Below, in pieces: positions 42,898 to 50,823 of a stretch of 64,000 nucleotides of DNA. A program made the position numbers and the translations under genes. Each line of letters opens with the position of its first letter. The stretch's first letter is position 1. The notes below the pieces were generated by a model. That model ran no database searches. It had not been told where the DNA came from and saw only the letters and a list, made by a program, of their open reading frames with translations. This DNA is from Streptomyces sp. NRRL F-4489 (GTDB lineage: Bacteria; Actinomycetota; Actinomycetes; Streptomycetales; Streptomycetaceae): positions 1-64,000 of the forward strand of contig NZ_LLZI01000221.1 of NCBI RefSeq assembly GCF_001509485.1, given 5' to 3'.

Positions 42898-43266
42898 TCA
42901 GCGCCGGTCGCCCCGGCACCAGGCGGGCGCCTCCCCCAGGGTGGTGATATAGCGGGCCGCGCCCCAGGCGGGCCGTCCCGCGTCGAGCTTGTACCAGCGC
43001 GGATTGCCGCCCACGTTCTGCCCGTTGACCTTGCAGACGAGGGTGACGACCGTGCCGTACGGCAGCGAGCCGACCGCGCGGTAGCCGGTGCCGGGGCCGG
43101 AGCGCAGCACGAGACCGGTCTTGGCGATCACCCGGCCCTGGTACGTTCCGTGGGCGCCCGGGGGCGGGGCCGCGGCGGCGGCCGGGCCGGCGCCGAGGAC
43201 CCCGCAGAGCAGTGCCGCGCTCGCCACTGCGGCGGCGCCCCGGCGGATCTGGGACAGGTGTGTCAT
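42898..43266 (-). CDS. Secreted SH3-like domain protein
   Basis: This 122-residue protein has a signal peptide (AAAVASAALLCGVLGAGPAAAA) and a bacterial SH3-type domain: GLVLRSGPGTGYRAVGSLPYGTVVTLVCKVNGQ, then RWYKL and ARYI. Such domains bind cell-wall peptides. Two Cys (LVCK and AWCRG) may form a disulfide. It is convergent with the HTH/PG-binding gene. Confidence 0.82.
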   Translation of the reverse strand: MTHLSQIRRGAAAVASAALLCGVLGAGPAAAAAPPPGAHGTYQGRVIAKTGLVLRSGPGTGYRAVGSLPYGTVVTLVCKVNGQNVGGNPRWYKLDAGRPAWGAARYITTLGEAPAWCRGDRR

Positions 43267-43428
43267 GGCCTACCTCCCGGTCGCGGTGGTCCGGCTCTCC
43301 GGACCGTGCGAGTGAGGCGATGCTTCCCCGGCCGCGGCCCGGAACCGGCGGCGCGCCGGGGAATTCACCGTCACGGGAGCGCGTCGCATACCTGTCCGGG
43401 CACGGCGCGCGCCGGGGCGCGCGGCCCG

Positions 43429-43785
43429 CTACCCGGTGGGGAACGACCAGGTGTAGCTGTAGGCCGGCGTCGGCCAGGAATAGGTGGGCGTCGACCAGGA
43501 GTACGTCGGCGTCGACCACGAATCCGACGGCGTGGACCAGCTGTCGGAGGGCGTGGACCAGCTGTCCGTCGGGGTCGGCCAGGTGGGCGGCACGATGTCG
43601 TCCCCGCCGCCGAGCGTGTCCTGGGCCAGCTCCCACACCCCGGCCACGGCCAGCGCGAGCAGCACGGTCAGCGCGACCGCGGCGACCAGCAAGCGGCGGG
43701 ACCGGACGTCCCGGGGCGGCCCCGGCGGCCGCGCCGGCCCGATCCAGTCCTGCGCGTCCTCGTCCCACTGGGACACACCGACCAC
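43429..43785 (-). CDS. Single-TM protein with Trp-Ser/Pro-Thr-Pro heptad repeats
   Basis: This 118-residue protein has a cytoplasmic N-terminus, one transmembrane helix (LLVAAVALTVLLALAVAGVW, about 32-51), and an extracellular tail of six 7-residue repeats, residues 69-110 (WPTPTDS, WSTPSDS twice, WSTPTYS twice, WPTPAYS), ending YTWSFPTG. Trp and Tyr recur at fixed positions. It is the last gene of a three-gene operon. Function unknown. Confidence 0.75.
   Translation of the reverse strand: MVGVSQWDEDAQDWIGPARPPGPPRDVRSRRLLVAAVALTVLLALAVAGVWELAQDTLGGGDDIVPPTWPTPTDSWSTPSDSWSTPSDSWSTPTYSWSTPTYSWPTPAYSYTWSFPTG
43456..43581 (-). repeat. Six 21-bp units encoding the WxTPxxS heptads
   Basis: Six units in frame with the membrane protein gene have drifted at the nucleotide level but keep Trp, Thr-Pro and Ser positions, which suggests selection at the protein level. 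Confidence 0.8.
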
Positions 43786-43788
43786 CTC

Positions 43789-44370
43789 CTAGCCCTGGCC
43801 GCTGAGGAGTTGCGTGATCTGCTGGACGACCGCGGTCGCCGAGGCCAGCCCCGCCACGGCCGTCGCCCCCAGGTCGAGGCGGTCGCGCAGCCACTGGAGC
43901 CGGTCCCGCCGGACCTGGCCGGTCGCCTCGATCTCCTCCTCGGCATCGGCGAGCCGCGCGTCGATCTCCGCGGTCTCCTCGGAGTCGTTCAGCAGCGGCA
44001 GCTGGCCGCGCAGGGTCGCCAGGGCCGCGCGGAGCTCCGGCGGCGCGTCGAGCGCTTCCGGGGCCGAGGCGTCCACGGCCCTGGCGTCCGCGCCCGCGGC
44101 CACCGCGCCGCCGGCCATCGCGCCGATGGCGATCCCGCCGGCGCCGGGCGGCGGCACGGCAGCGCCTACGGCACCGGCCGCCGGCGGCGGGGGCGCGGCC
44201 GTCCGCCCGTCCCGCCGCGAGCGGTCCTCGGCGACGGCCCGCTCCCCGGCCGCCACCGCGCCGCCGGTCAGCACGCCGATACTGATCCCGCCGCCGCTGC
44301 CCCCGCCGCCCCGCCGCTCCGCGTCCGGCGGCGGGCAGCCCTCGTCGCGTTCCCGTTCCCCGGTGGTCAT
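43789..44370 (-). CDS. Unknown protein with two Gly/Ala motifs (GGAVAAG)
   Basis: This 193-residue protein has two copies of an Ile-Gly/Gly-Gly-Ala-Val-Ala-Ala-Gly motif: ISIGVLTGGAVAAGERA (about 29-45) and IAIGAMAGGAVAAGADA (about 80-96). These are separated by charged low-complexity linkers. The C-terminal half is helical (EIDARLADAEEEIEATGQVRRDRLQWL) and ends in an amphipathic stretch. It overlaps the upstream gene by 4 bp (ATGA). The upstream product ends in the same motif. Function unknown. Confidence 0.75.
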   Translation of the reverse strand: MTTGERERDEGCPPPDAERRGGGGSGGGISIGVLTGGAVAAGERAVAEDRSRRDGRTAAPPPPAAGAVGAAVPPPGAGGIAIGAMAGGAVAAGADARAVDASAPEALDAPPELRAALATLRGQLPLLNDSEETAEIDARLADAEEEIEATGQVRRDRLQWLRDRLDLGATAVAGLASATAVVQQITQLLSGQG

Positions 44371-46100
44371 CCGCGACCGCCCCCCGTCTCTTTCTTGCCG
44401 TCCAGGTGCTTGGCCGAGGCGCGCTCGCCGGCCGCGACCGCGCCCCCGCTCATCCCGCCGATGAACACGCCGCCCTCACCGACGTTGATGATGTACTGAT
44501 CGAACACGCCGGTCTCGTAGCCCTTGCTGTGCAGGGCCTCCTGCACGCCGTTGGCGATCCGGTCCTGAAGGGTCTTCACGTACCGGGTCAGGTCCATCTC
44601 CTGGAAGAGCGAGAGTTCCTTCACGCTCCCCAGCTGCCGCACCGACCGCATCGGCGCGTCCGGCAGCGCGTATTCCGGCATCGCCAGCCAGGTGCGGAAG
44701 ACCGACACCGCCGTCCGGCACAGCGAGATCCCGGCCGCGACCCCCGCCGACGGGCTGGTCAGCAGCGCGCGGATGGCGTCCCGCGGCCGGTCGTCCCACT
44801 CCTGCGCCGCGAGCACGTCCACCGACTTGAACTCCGGCCGCACCGGCGTCAGGACGTGCGGGACGACCTCCAGCACCAGCATCCCGCCCTGGGTGTGGAT
44901 CCGGACCAGCAGGCAGATCGCGACCTGCTCGTCCCAGGCGCCGACCCGCACCCGCAGGAAGTGCCGGCGGGCCTCGGCGCCCTCGCCGACGGCCCGTTCG
45001 AGATGCTCCTGGACGACCTCGTCGGAGTAGTCCACGTCGTCCCGCGGCAGCCCCACCGGGAGGTAGACCAGCTCATCGACCTCCAGCGAGCGCAGCCGGT
45101 CCCGGCTGGTGGCGGCGGCCGAGGTGCGCAGCGCCTCCAGGCGGGGCTTGATCAGCTCGACCACCTCGCGGCCGGTCAGCGGCGCCGGCGCGCTCTCCCG
45201 CTTGCCGAACGGCACCTTCGGCCGCGGCGGGCCCTCGGCGCCGGCCTCCGCGTCGTCCGCCGACCAGTCCTTCCGCTTCAGCTCCATCGCCACCGACCAC
45301 GGCTTGTACGGCTCACCGGCGCCGACGAACGGCCGGAACGGGTCGTAGATGACCAGCGGCGCATGCTGCTCACGGGCGATCGCGGCGCCGATGCGCGGAT
45401 ACGGGCCGGCGGCCGGCAGCTCCGGCTGGCGCGCCGTCGCGAACGCCTCGCGGCTGAGCTGATGGCGCATCACACCCACCACGTGCATCCGGTGCGCCCA
45501 CACCGGCACCACCATCAGGAGCGGGAAGACCACCGCCGCCCAGGCGGGGACGCCGAGGAAGAGCGTGTAGAGCACGGCACCCCAGTAGAACACCGCCGCC
45601 ACGAACGGCAGGACCGGCAGCACCGCCTTGAGCCGGCCGCGGGTGGCCTCCTTGAGCACCGAGCGCCCGAGGGCGAACGGCGAACTCCGGGTGCCGCGCG
45701 CGAACCACGACACCGCGCAGACCACCCCGTACGCCAGCCACCAGGGGAACGGCAGCGGGGTCACGGAGCCGACGCCGGCCATCCCGAGCACGATGAACAC
45801 CGCCCAGATGGCCAGCAGGATCAGCCCGGTCTCGGCCTCCCGGCGGCGGGCCCGCAGCGCGTGGGCCAGCACCGGCAGCGCGTCGAAGCCCTGCGAGGGC
45901 GCGATCGGCCGCTCCGCGTGCTCGACCAGCTCCTGGATGACGCCCGTGCGGAACTGCGCGTCGAAGTACACGCCCGCGCACAGCAGCCGGGTCGCCTCGC
46001 TCCGGGCGCTGCGCGGCCGCGCCTCGTCCGCGGAGGCCGCGCGCCGGAAGCGCCGTCCGGTATCCGGTGGGGAGCTGGTGGGCTGTTCGGGCACGGACAC
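44367..46100 (-). CDS. Large unknown membrane protein ending in GGAVAAG motif
   Basis: This 577-residue protein starts at GTG 46100. About 4 transmembrane segments lie in two hairpins near residues 95-135 and 170-205 (ETGLILLAIWAVFIVLGMAG; LPFPWWLAYGVVCAVSW; AVLPVLPFVAAVFYWGAVLYTLFLG; AAVVFPLLMVVPVW). A large cytoplasmic domain (about 240-540) follows and ends in EGGVFIGGMSGGAVAAGERA. It is the first gene of the operon. I do not recognise the family. Confidence 0.75.
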   Translation of the reverse strand: MSVPEQPTSSPPDTGRRFRRAASADEARPRSARSEATRLLCAGVYFDAQFRTGVIQELVEHAERPIAPSQGFDALPVLAHALRARRREAETGLILLAIWAVFIVLGMAGVGSVTPLPFPWWLAYGVVCAVSWFARGTRSSPFALGRSVLKEATRGRLKAVLPVLPFVAAVFYWGAVLYTLFLGVPAWAAVVFPLLMVVPVWAHRMHVVGVMRHQLSREAFATARQPELPAAGPYPRIGAAIAREQHAPLVIYDPFRPFVGAGEPYKPWSVAMELKRKDWSADDAEAGAEGPPRPKVPFGKRESAPAPLTGREVVELIKPRLEALRTSAAATSRDRLRSLEVDELVYLPVGLPRDDVDYSDEVVQEHLERAVGEGAEARRHFLRVRVGAWDEQVAICLLVRIHTQGGMLVLEVVPHVLTPVRPEFKSVDVLAAQEWDDRPRDAIRALLTSPSAGVAAGISLCRTAVSVFRTWLAMPEYALPDAPMRSVRQLGSVKELSLFQEMDLTRYVKTLQDRIANGVQEALHSKGYETGVFDQYIINVGEGGVFIGGMSGGAVAAGERASAKHLDGKKETGGGRG

Positions 46101-46440
46101 GTCGGTGCACCCCCGTGATCTTTCCCGTCCTCTGTGGTGAGGAGTTGAGGGAGTTGCTCTGGTGGCAGTATGCCGCCCGCCCGGCGGGCCCGGAAGGGAA
46201 ACCAGGCGATTGGTCAACTGTCCGTAGCCGGACGGAAGTTGGGGGGTCGGAGGCCGCGGGTCCGCGCCGGGGCGGGCGTGCGGGTGGAGCGGCGGCAGGT
46301 GCGGACCGCCGGCGGCAACCCCGCATACCCACGGCGCACAACTGTTCATCATATGAACAATGTGGATTATGTCTTTGTCGGGACGTATCCCGGGAATCGG
46401 CTGTCCGTAAGCGAGTTGAGCAGCGAGAGGGTTCCGTCCC
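46101..46440. other. Divergent promoter region before the lanthipeptide cluster
   Basis: This 340-bp gap has no gene. It contains an AT-rich stretch (about 46340-46385) with a perfect inverted repeat. The rest is GC-rich with no recognised signal. It separates the unknown membrane-protein operon from the lanthipeptide genes. Confidence 0.55.
46343..46359. promoter_or_regulatory. Inverted repeat TGTTCAT-CAT-ATGAACA
   Basis: Perfect 7-bp arms around a 3-bp centre lie 82 bp before the first lanthipeptide gene, beside an AT-rich TTATGTC that could be a -10 element. The regulator is not identified. Confidence 0.5.
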
Positions 46441-47580
46441 GTGCCTCCGCTTGCCGGCGGGGATGCGGTGCGCGGCGCCGGAGGAAAGCAGATGCTGATG
46501 GTCGCCGACCTGCTCGCGGATTGCCTCCGCCATGCGGGCGCCCTGGAAATCGACACCCTTCCCGTATGCGCCGACCCGGCCGAACTCCCGAGTGCCCGCG
46601 CGGCTTTCCTGGCCGCCGGACTGGCCGCCGTACGGGACCGGGGGGCGGACGCGGCCTGGGTGCAGTTCAATCTCGCACCGGCGCCGGAGAATCCGCTCCG
46701 GGCGCACGCCCGGCTGTATTCCGCGGCCCGGGAAATCCTCGATGCCGGACTGGCGCGCAATTTCTTCTTCATGCACAAGGAACCCGGTCTGCGGGTGCGG
46801 TTCGAGGCCCCGGAGGAGGCCGCGCGCGAGGCGCTGCGCGCGGAAGCGGCGCGCCGGCTGGCGGCCTGCGGAGGCTGGCGGGAAGCGCCGCGGAGCGCGG
46901 TGTACGAGGCCGAGCGGTACCTCTTCGGCGGCGCCGCGTCGATGCCTTTCGTGCACCGCCTCTTCACGGCCGATTCGCTGGTCTGGCTGGACCACTACAG
47001 CCGGTGTCCCGCCCCGGAGGGCGAGGCCGCGGCCTGGCGGCTGTCGCTGCTGACGCTGCGGGAGATGTTCGCGGGGCTCGGGGTGGTCGGGTGGGAGCAC
47101 CGCGGCGTCTGGGAGGCGGTACGGGAGCACACCGGCCGGCGGGTCGCGGCCGCGGCCCGGGACGGGGGCGGGGCCGGCGGGCGGGCGGCCTGGGAGCGGG
47201 CCGCCGCGGGCATCCGGGAGTTCTGGGGGCGGCCCGCGGACGGCATGCTCGCCGCGTTCCCCGAGGAGCGTCGGGACGCCCTCGCCGCGCGGGCCGCGGC
47301 GGTCGGCGAGGCCGCCCGGCGGTGGCGCGCCGGCTACTTCGAGGCGGGCGCCGCCACCACCGGCCCGCGCCGCGCCGCCGCCTACGCGGTGGTCTTCCAC
47401 TGGAACCGCGCCCGGATGTCGTTCGCCCGGCAGTGCCTGCTGACGGACGCGCTCGCGGCGGACGGGGACGGGGAGCGCTGTACGGGCCGTGGCGCGGGCG
47501 GCGGGTGTACGGGCGACGGGCCCACGGGCGGTGGCGGGACCGGTGACGGGTGTACCGGCGGCGACGGGGGCGCGCGATGA
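46441..47580 (+). CDS. Thiopeptide/lantibiotic-type dehydratase elimination-domain protein (SpaB_C)
   Basis: This 379-residue protein matches the SpaB_C/Lant_dehydr_C domain that eliminates glutamate from glutamylated Ser/Thr to form Dha/Dhb. Hallmarks are FFFMHKEPGLRVRFEAP, YEAERYLFGGAASMPFVHRLFTADSLVWL and the C-terminal VVFHWNRARMSFARQ. A Gly/Thr/Cys-rich repetitive tail (TGDG, TGGG units) follows. It starts at GTG 46441. Its stop overlaps the ATG of the glutamylation-domain gene. The elimination gene lies upstream of the glutamylation gene. Confidence 0.92.
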   Translation: MPPLAGGDAVRGAGGKQMLMVADLLADCLRHAGALEIDTLPVCADPAELPSARAAFLAAGLAAVRDRGADAAWVQFNLAPAPENPLRAHARLYSAAREILDAGLARNFFFMHKEPGLRVRFEAPEEAAREALRAEAARRLAACGGWREAPRSAVYEAERYLFGGAASMPFVHRLFTADSLVWLDHYSRCPAPEGEAAAWRLSLLTLREMFAGLGVVGWEHRGVWEAVREHTGRRVAAAARDGGGAGGRAAWERAAAGIREFWGRPADGMLAAFPEERRDALAARAAAVGEAARRWRAGYFEAGAATTGPRRAAAYAVVFHWNRARMSFARQCLLTDALAADGDGERCTGRGAGGGCTGDGPTGGGGTGDGCTGGDGGAR

Positions 47581-50576
47581 GCGGCCGCGCGGGGGAGCCG
47601 GACGCGGGCCGGGCCGCGGGCGGCGCGCTGGGGGCGAGCGCGCTGCTGCGGATCGCGGGGCTGCCGGGCGCGGTGTGGGCGTCGGCCGGCAACGGCCCGC
47701 TGTTCGCCCGGGCCGCCGGCCTGGCGGAGGAGACCCGCCAACTGGCCGTGCGCGCCGCGGCGTTGGGCGATCGGCTCGGCACCGACCTCGTCCCCGATCC
47801 GGCGCTGGCCGACGCGGCGCGCGGCCCGGTGCTCGCCCTCCGCCGCCGGCTGCACGCCGGTTCCGCCCCCGGCCCGGGGGACACCGCCGTCCTGGCCACC
47901 GTGGCCGCCCTCTCCCCGGCGCTCGCGGACGACCTCGCCGACCTGGCCGCGCGGGCCGCGACCCTGGCCGCCGTCCGGGAGGACTTCGCCACCGCGGTCG
48001 CCGCCGAACACGAACGGGTCGGCCGGCTGGCGCTCGGCCTGCTGCACACCGACCCGGTGCTGTGGAACCACCTCGCCGGCGCCGCGCCCCGCATCGTCGC
48101 CGACTTCGCCCGGCGGGCCGCGGCCGGCGAGCCCTGGCACGGCAAGCGGCTGCGCAAATACACCGGTTACGTCTGGCGGGTGGCCGCCCGGGCCGCGGCC
48201 AAGACCACCCCGCGCGACTGGCTCGGCCAGCTCGCCGCCGTCCCCCTCGGCCCGCCGCACCAGGACCGCGCCGGGGGCGGCCGGCTGCTCGTCCCGGGGG
48301 CCGAGGCCGGCCCGCTGGCCCTCAGCACCATGGAGAACGTCCACCTCCTCTGGGACCGGCTGCGGACCCTCGGCCCGGACACCGCGGGGCCCGCCACCCC
48401 GTTGGCGCTCACCCCGCTGCACCTGCCGGCGCCCGGGGGCGTGCTGCGCTGCGCGGTCGTCGACACCGGGGCCGGCGGCGCCCGGCTGCGCCGGATCGAA
48501 CTGCGCCGCACCCCCGTCCTCGACGCGGTACTGGCCCTCCTCGCCACCGGCCCCCGCCCGCTCGCCGAGATCGAACGGCAGCTCACCGCCCGGCTGCGTT
48601 CCCCCGGGCACACCACCGCGGACGGCCGCCGGCGGGCCGCCGCCGCGCTCCGCGGCTTCCTGCTGCACCTGCTGCGGCTCGGCGTGCTCCAGGTCTGCGC
48701 CGCACCCAGGCAGCGCCACCTGGACTGGGCGGCCGCCGGACGGATCCGCACCCCGGACGTCCCGCCCGGCATATCCCCGGCGCTCGCCCCGCAGCCCGCG
48801 CCCGGCCGGGCGGCCCAGCGGGCGGCACCCGACCAGGACGCCACCTGGTTCACCGACTCGTACCGCCTCCTGGACAGCGTGCCGGGCACCGGCCCCGGTT
48901 CCGCCGCGCTGGAGCGCGTCACCCGGGGGCTGCGGCTCGCGGGCCGCCTGGCCGCCCTGGGCGCCGCCGACCGCGAACCGGCGGACGCCGCGGCCGGCCG
49001 GCCGCCGCACCCCGACCTGGCGGACCTCGGGCCCGAGCCGCGGTCGGTGGCCGATCTGATGACGGCGCTGCCGCCCGCTGCCGGGCCGGACGGCGGGACC
49101 GGGCCGGACGCCGGAAGCGGGCCGGACGACCGGAACGCGGCGGACGACCGGAACGCGCGCCCCCGGTACGAGGGCTGGCACCCGGCCCGGACGCCCGGCT
49201 CCGGCTACGCCCGGCTCCTCGCCCACCTCGCCGACCGCCTCGACGCGGACCATCTCGACCTGGACGACGCCCTGCTGGACGCGCTGGGCGCCCCGGCCGC
49301 CGCCCCCGAACTCCTCACCGCCTGGCCCGCGGACTGCCTGCTGCGCCCGCTCGGCGATCCGCACGGGCCGGTCGCCGTCCTGGAGACGGTCTCCCCGGCC
49401 GGCGTCCTCGACGCCCGCTTCGCCGAGGCCCTGGGCGCCCGGCGCGCCCTCCCGCCCGGCACACCGCGCGAAAGCCGGGGTGGAGACCGGGGCGCGGGCC
49501 GGGGCGCGGACCCGGGCTACCCCAACCCCGCCGCCTACCGCGCCTTCCTCGCCGCCGTCGAACGGGCCGTCGGCGTCCGCTTCGTCGAGGTGCTGGTCCC
49601 GCCGCTGGACGCCCGCGCCGCCAACGCCGTCCGCCGCCCGGTCCTCACCCGGTGGTGCGCAGGTGACCCCAACACCGCGCTGTACTACGGGAGTTCGGGT
49701 GCCGGGGGAGCGGGAGGCGGGGACACCGCGCGCCCTGAGGAAACCCCGGACCCCGGGGACACCCCGGACCCCGGAGACGCCCTGGACCCCGCAGACCCCG
49801 CCCACCCCGGAAGCGTCCGCCATCTCCCCCTCCACCGGATCACCCTGCGCACCGAAGGCCCCCGGATTGTCGCGGAGGCCGACGGGGTCCGCGTCCTTCC
49901 CGTCCACCACGCCACCCGCACCGCCGCCCCGCCCTACGACCGGCTCACCCGGCTGCTGATGGCGGCCGCCCACCCCGCCACCCGGCACGTCGTCCAACTG
50001 GGCGGGCTCATCGGGGCGTTCCCCGATGCCCGGCGGGTACCGCGGCTGTCGGTCGGCGGGGAACTCGTCGTCAGCCCCGCGCAGTGGCGTATCGCGGCGG
50101 ACGAGCTGTGGGCGCCCGGCGCCCCGGAGGCCGACAAGGTCACCGCGCTGGCCGTGCTGCGGCGCACCCGCCGGCTGCCCCGCTTCTGCTTCGTCCGCGC
50201 GGCGCCCGGCGCCAAGCCCGTACCCGTCGACCTGGCGGCGCTGCCCGCGCTGCGGACGCTGGAACGGCTGCGCGAGGCGGCGGCGGACGGACCGCTGATC
50301 GCCGAGGAGGCGCTGCCCGGGCCCGGCCGCTCGCCGGTGCGGGACGCCCTCCACCACGGCGCCGCGGTCGCCGCGCAGCTCCAGCTCAGGGTCCCCTGCG
50401 CCGCCCGGCCGGCGGAGCTGGCCGCCCGCGCCGCCGCGGCCCTGCGCGACTGGCTCGGCCCGCCGCCACCCGCGGCGGACCCACAGACCACCCCGGACGC
50501 CCGCGGCGACGGGCACCCGCCGGGGCGGATCCGCACACCGAGAGAAGGAGGGCAACCATGCCCACGATCGAACTGA
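47577..50576 (+). CDS. lanB: Lanthipeptide dehydratase glutamylation domain (LanB N-terminal type)
   Basis: This 999-residue protein corresponds to Lant_dehydr_N, which transfers Glu from glutamyl-tRNA to Ser/Thr of the precursor. Key segments are GKRLRKYTGYVWRVAARAAAKTTPRDWLG (near 185), IELRRTPVLDAVLALL and the long C-terminal part with VTRLAAHPATRHVVQ-like and RFCFVRAAPGAKPVPVDLA. It lacks the C-terminal elimination domain, which is encoded by the gene before it. It is longer than usual because of Pro/Gly/Asp-rich inserts. It ends after the precursor gene start (19-bp overlap at 50558-50576). Confidence 0.9.
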   Translation: MSGRAGEPDAGRAAGGALGASALLRIAGLPGAVWASAGNGPLFARAAGLAEETRQLAVRAAALGDRLGTDLVPDPALADAARGPVLALRRRLHAGSAPGPGDTAVLATVAALSPALADDLADLAARAATLAAVREDFATAVAAEHERVGRLALGLLHTDPVLWNHLAGAAPRIVADFARRAAAGEPWHGKRLRKYTGYVWRVAARAAAKTTPRDWLGQLAAVPLGPPHQDRAGGGRLLVPGAEAGPLALSTMENVHLLWDRLRTLGPDTAGPATPLALTPLHLPAPGGVLRCAVVDTGAGGARLRRIELRRTPVLDAVLALLATGPRPLAEIERQLTARLRSPGHTTADGRRRAAAALRGFLLHLLRLGVLQVCAAPRQRHLDWAAAGRIRTPDVPPGISPALAPQPAPGRAAQRAAPDQDATWFTDSYRLLDSVPGTGPGSAALERVTRGLRLAGRLAALGAADREPADAAAGRPPHPDLADLGPEPRSVADLMTALPPAAGPDGGTGPDAGSGPDDRNAADDRNARPRYEGWHPARTPGSGYARLLAHLADRLDADHLDLDDALLDALGAPAAAPELLTAWPADCLLRPLGDPHGPVAVLETVSPAGVLDARFAEALGARRALPPGTPRESRGGDRGAGRGADPGYPNPAAYRAFLAAVERAVGVRFVEVLVPPLDARAANAVRRPVLTRWCAGDPNTALYYGSSGAGGAGGGDTARPEETPDPGDTPDPGDALDPADPAHPGSVRHLPLHRITLRTEGPRIVAEADGVRVLPVHHATRTAAPPYDRLTRLLMAAAHPATRHVVQLGGLIGAFPDARRVPRLSVGGELVVSPAQWRIAADELWAPGAPEADKVTALAVLRRTRRLPRFCFVRAAPGAKPVPVDLAALPALRTLERLREAAADGPLIAEEALPGPGRSPVRDALHHGAAVAAQLQLRVPCAARPAELAARAAAALRDWLGPPPPAADPQTTPDARGDGHPPGRIRTPREGGQPCPRSN

Positions 50577-50713
50577 CCGAACTCGACACCCTCATCGACG
50601 ACCTGGACGCCCGGATCACCGAGTCCGAGCTGCCCAGCGCCGAGGCGTACACCGAAGCCTGCTCCGGCGTCTGCACGGTGATCATCTGTAACACCGCGGT
50701 CGTCTGCCTCTGA
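50558..50713 (+). CDS. lanA: Lanthipeptide precursor peptide
   Basis: This 51-residue peptide starts at ATG 50558 with the strong site GAAGGAGG. An acidic leader (TELDTLIDDLDARITESELPSAEA region) is followed by a Cys-rich C-terminus. Its four Cys each follow a Ser or Thr: T32-x2-C35, S36-x2-C39, T40-x3-C44, T46-x3-C50, with Leu51 last. This allows four small (methyl)lanthionine rings in a row. The core probably starts at or just before Tyr31; no processing-protease site is obvious. Its 5' end overlaps the dehydratase gene by 19 bp. Confidence 0.85.
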   Translation: MPTIELTELDTLIDDLDARITESELPSAEAYTEACSGVCTVIICNTAVVCL

Positions 50714-50715
50714 GT

Positions 50716-50733
50716 CAACCGCTGACGCGGTTG
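50716..50733. promoter_or_regulatory. Hairpin CAACCGC-TGAC-GCGGTTG after lanA
   Basis: A 7-bp stem with a 4-base loop lies immediately downstream of the precursor stop codon. It could stabilise the lanA transcript or help terminate transcription. Confidence 0.45.
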
Positions 50734-50768
50734 CGGGACCGGACCACCGGTGCCACTGAGTGACCGAC

Positions 50769-50797
50769 GAGCCGCCCGGCCCCGCGCCGGGCGGCTC
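50769..50797. terminator. Strong hairpin between lanA and lanC (possible attenuator)
   Basis: The stem GAGCCGCCCGGC with its complement GCCGGGCGGCTC (12 bp, 5-base loop CCCGC) lies 26 bp before the LanC start. Such hairpins after precursor genes commonly limit read-through so that the precursor transcript is in excess. Confidence 0.65.
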
Positions 50798-50823
50798 CCC
50801 GTGCGGAAGGAGAACCGGACACC

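Noticed and set aside
41872..44499. An 875-codon plus-strand frame across 41.9-44.5 kb
   Set aside because: It spans oppositely oriented genes with recognisable domains and is Arg/Gly/Pro-rich.
47382..50555. A very long open frame (1057 codons) antisense to the LanB gene
   Set aside because: It is a high-GC shadow: composition is Gly/Arg/Ala-rich with no family motif, while the plus-strand frame has clear dehydratase motifs.
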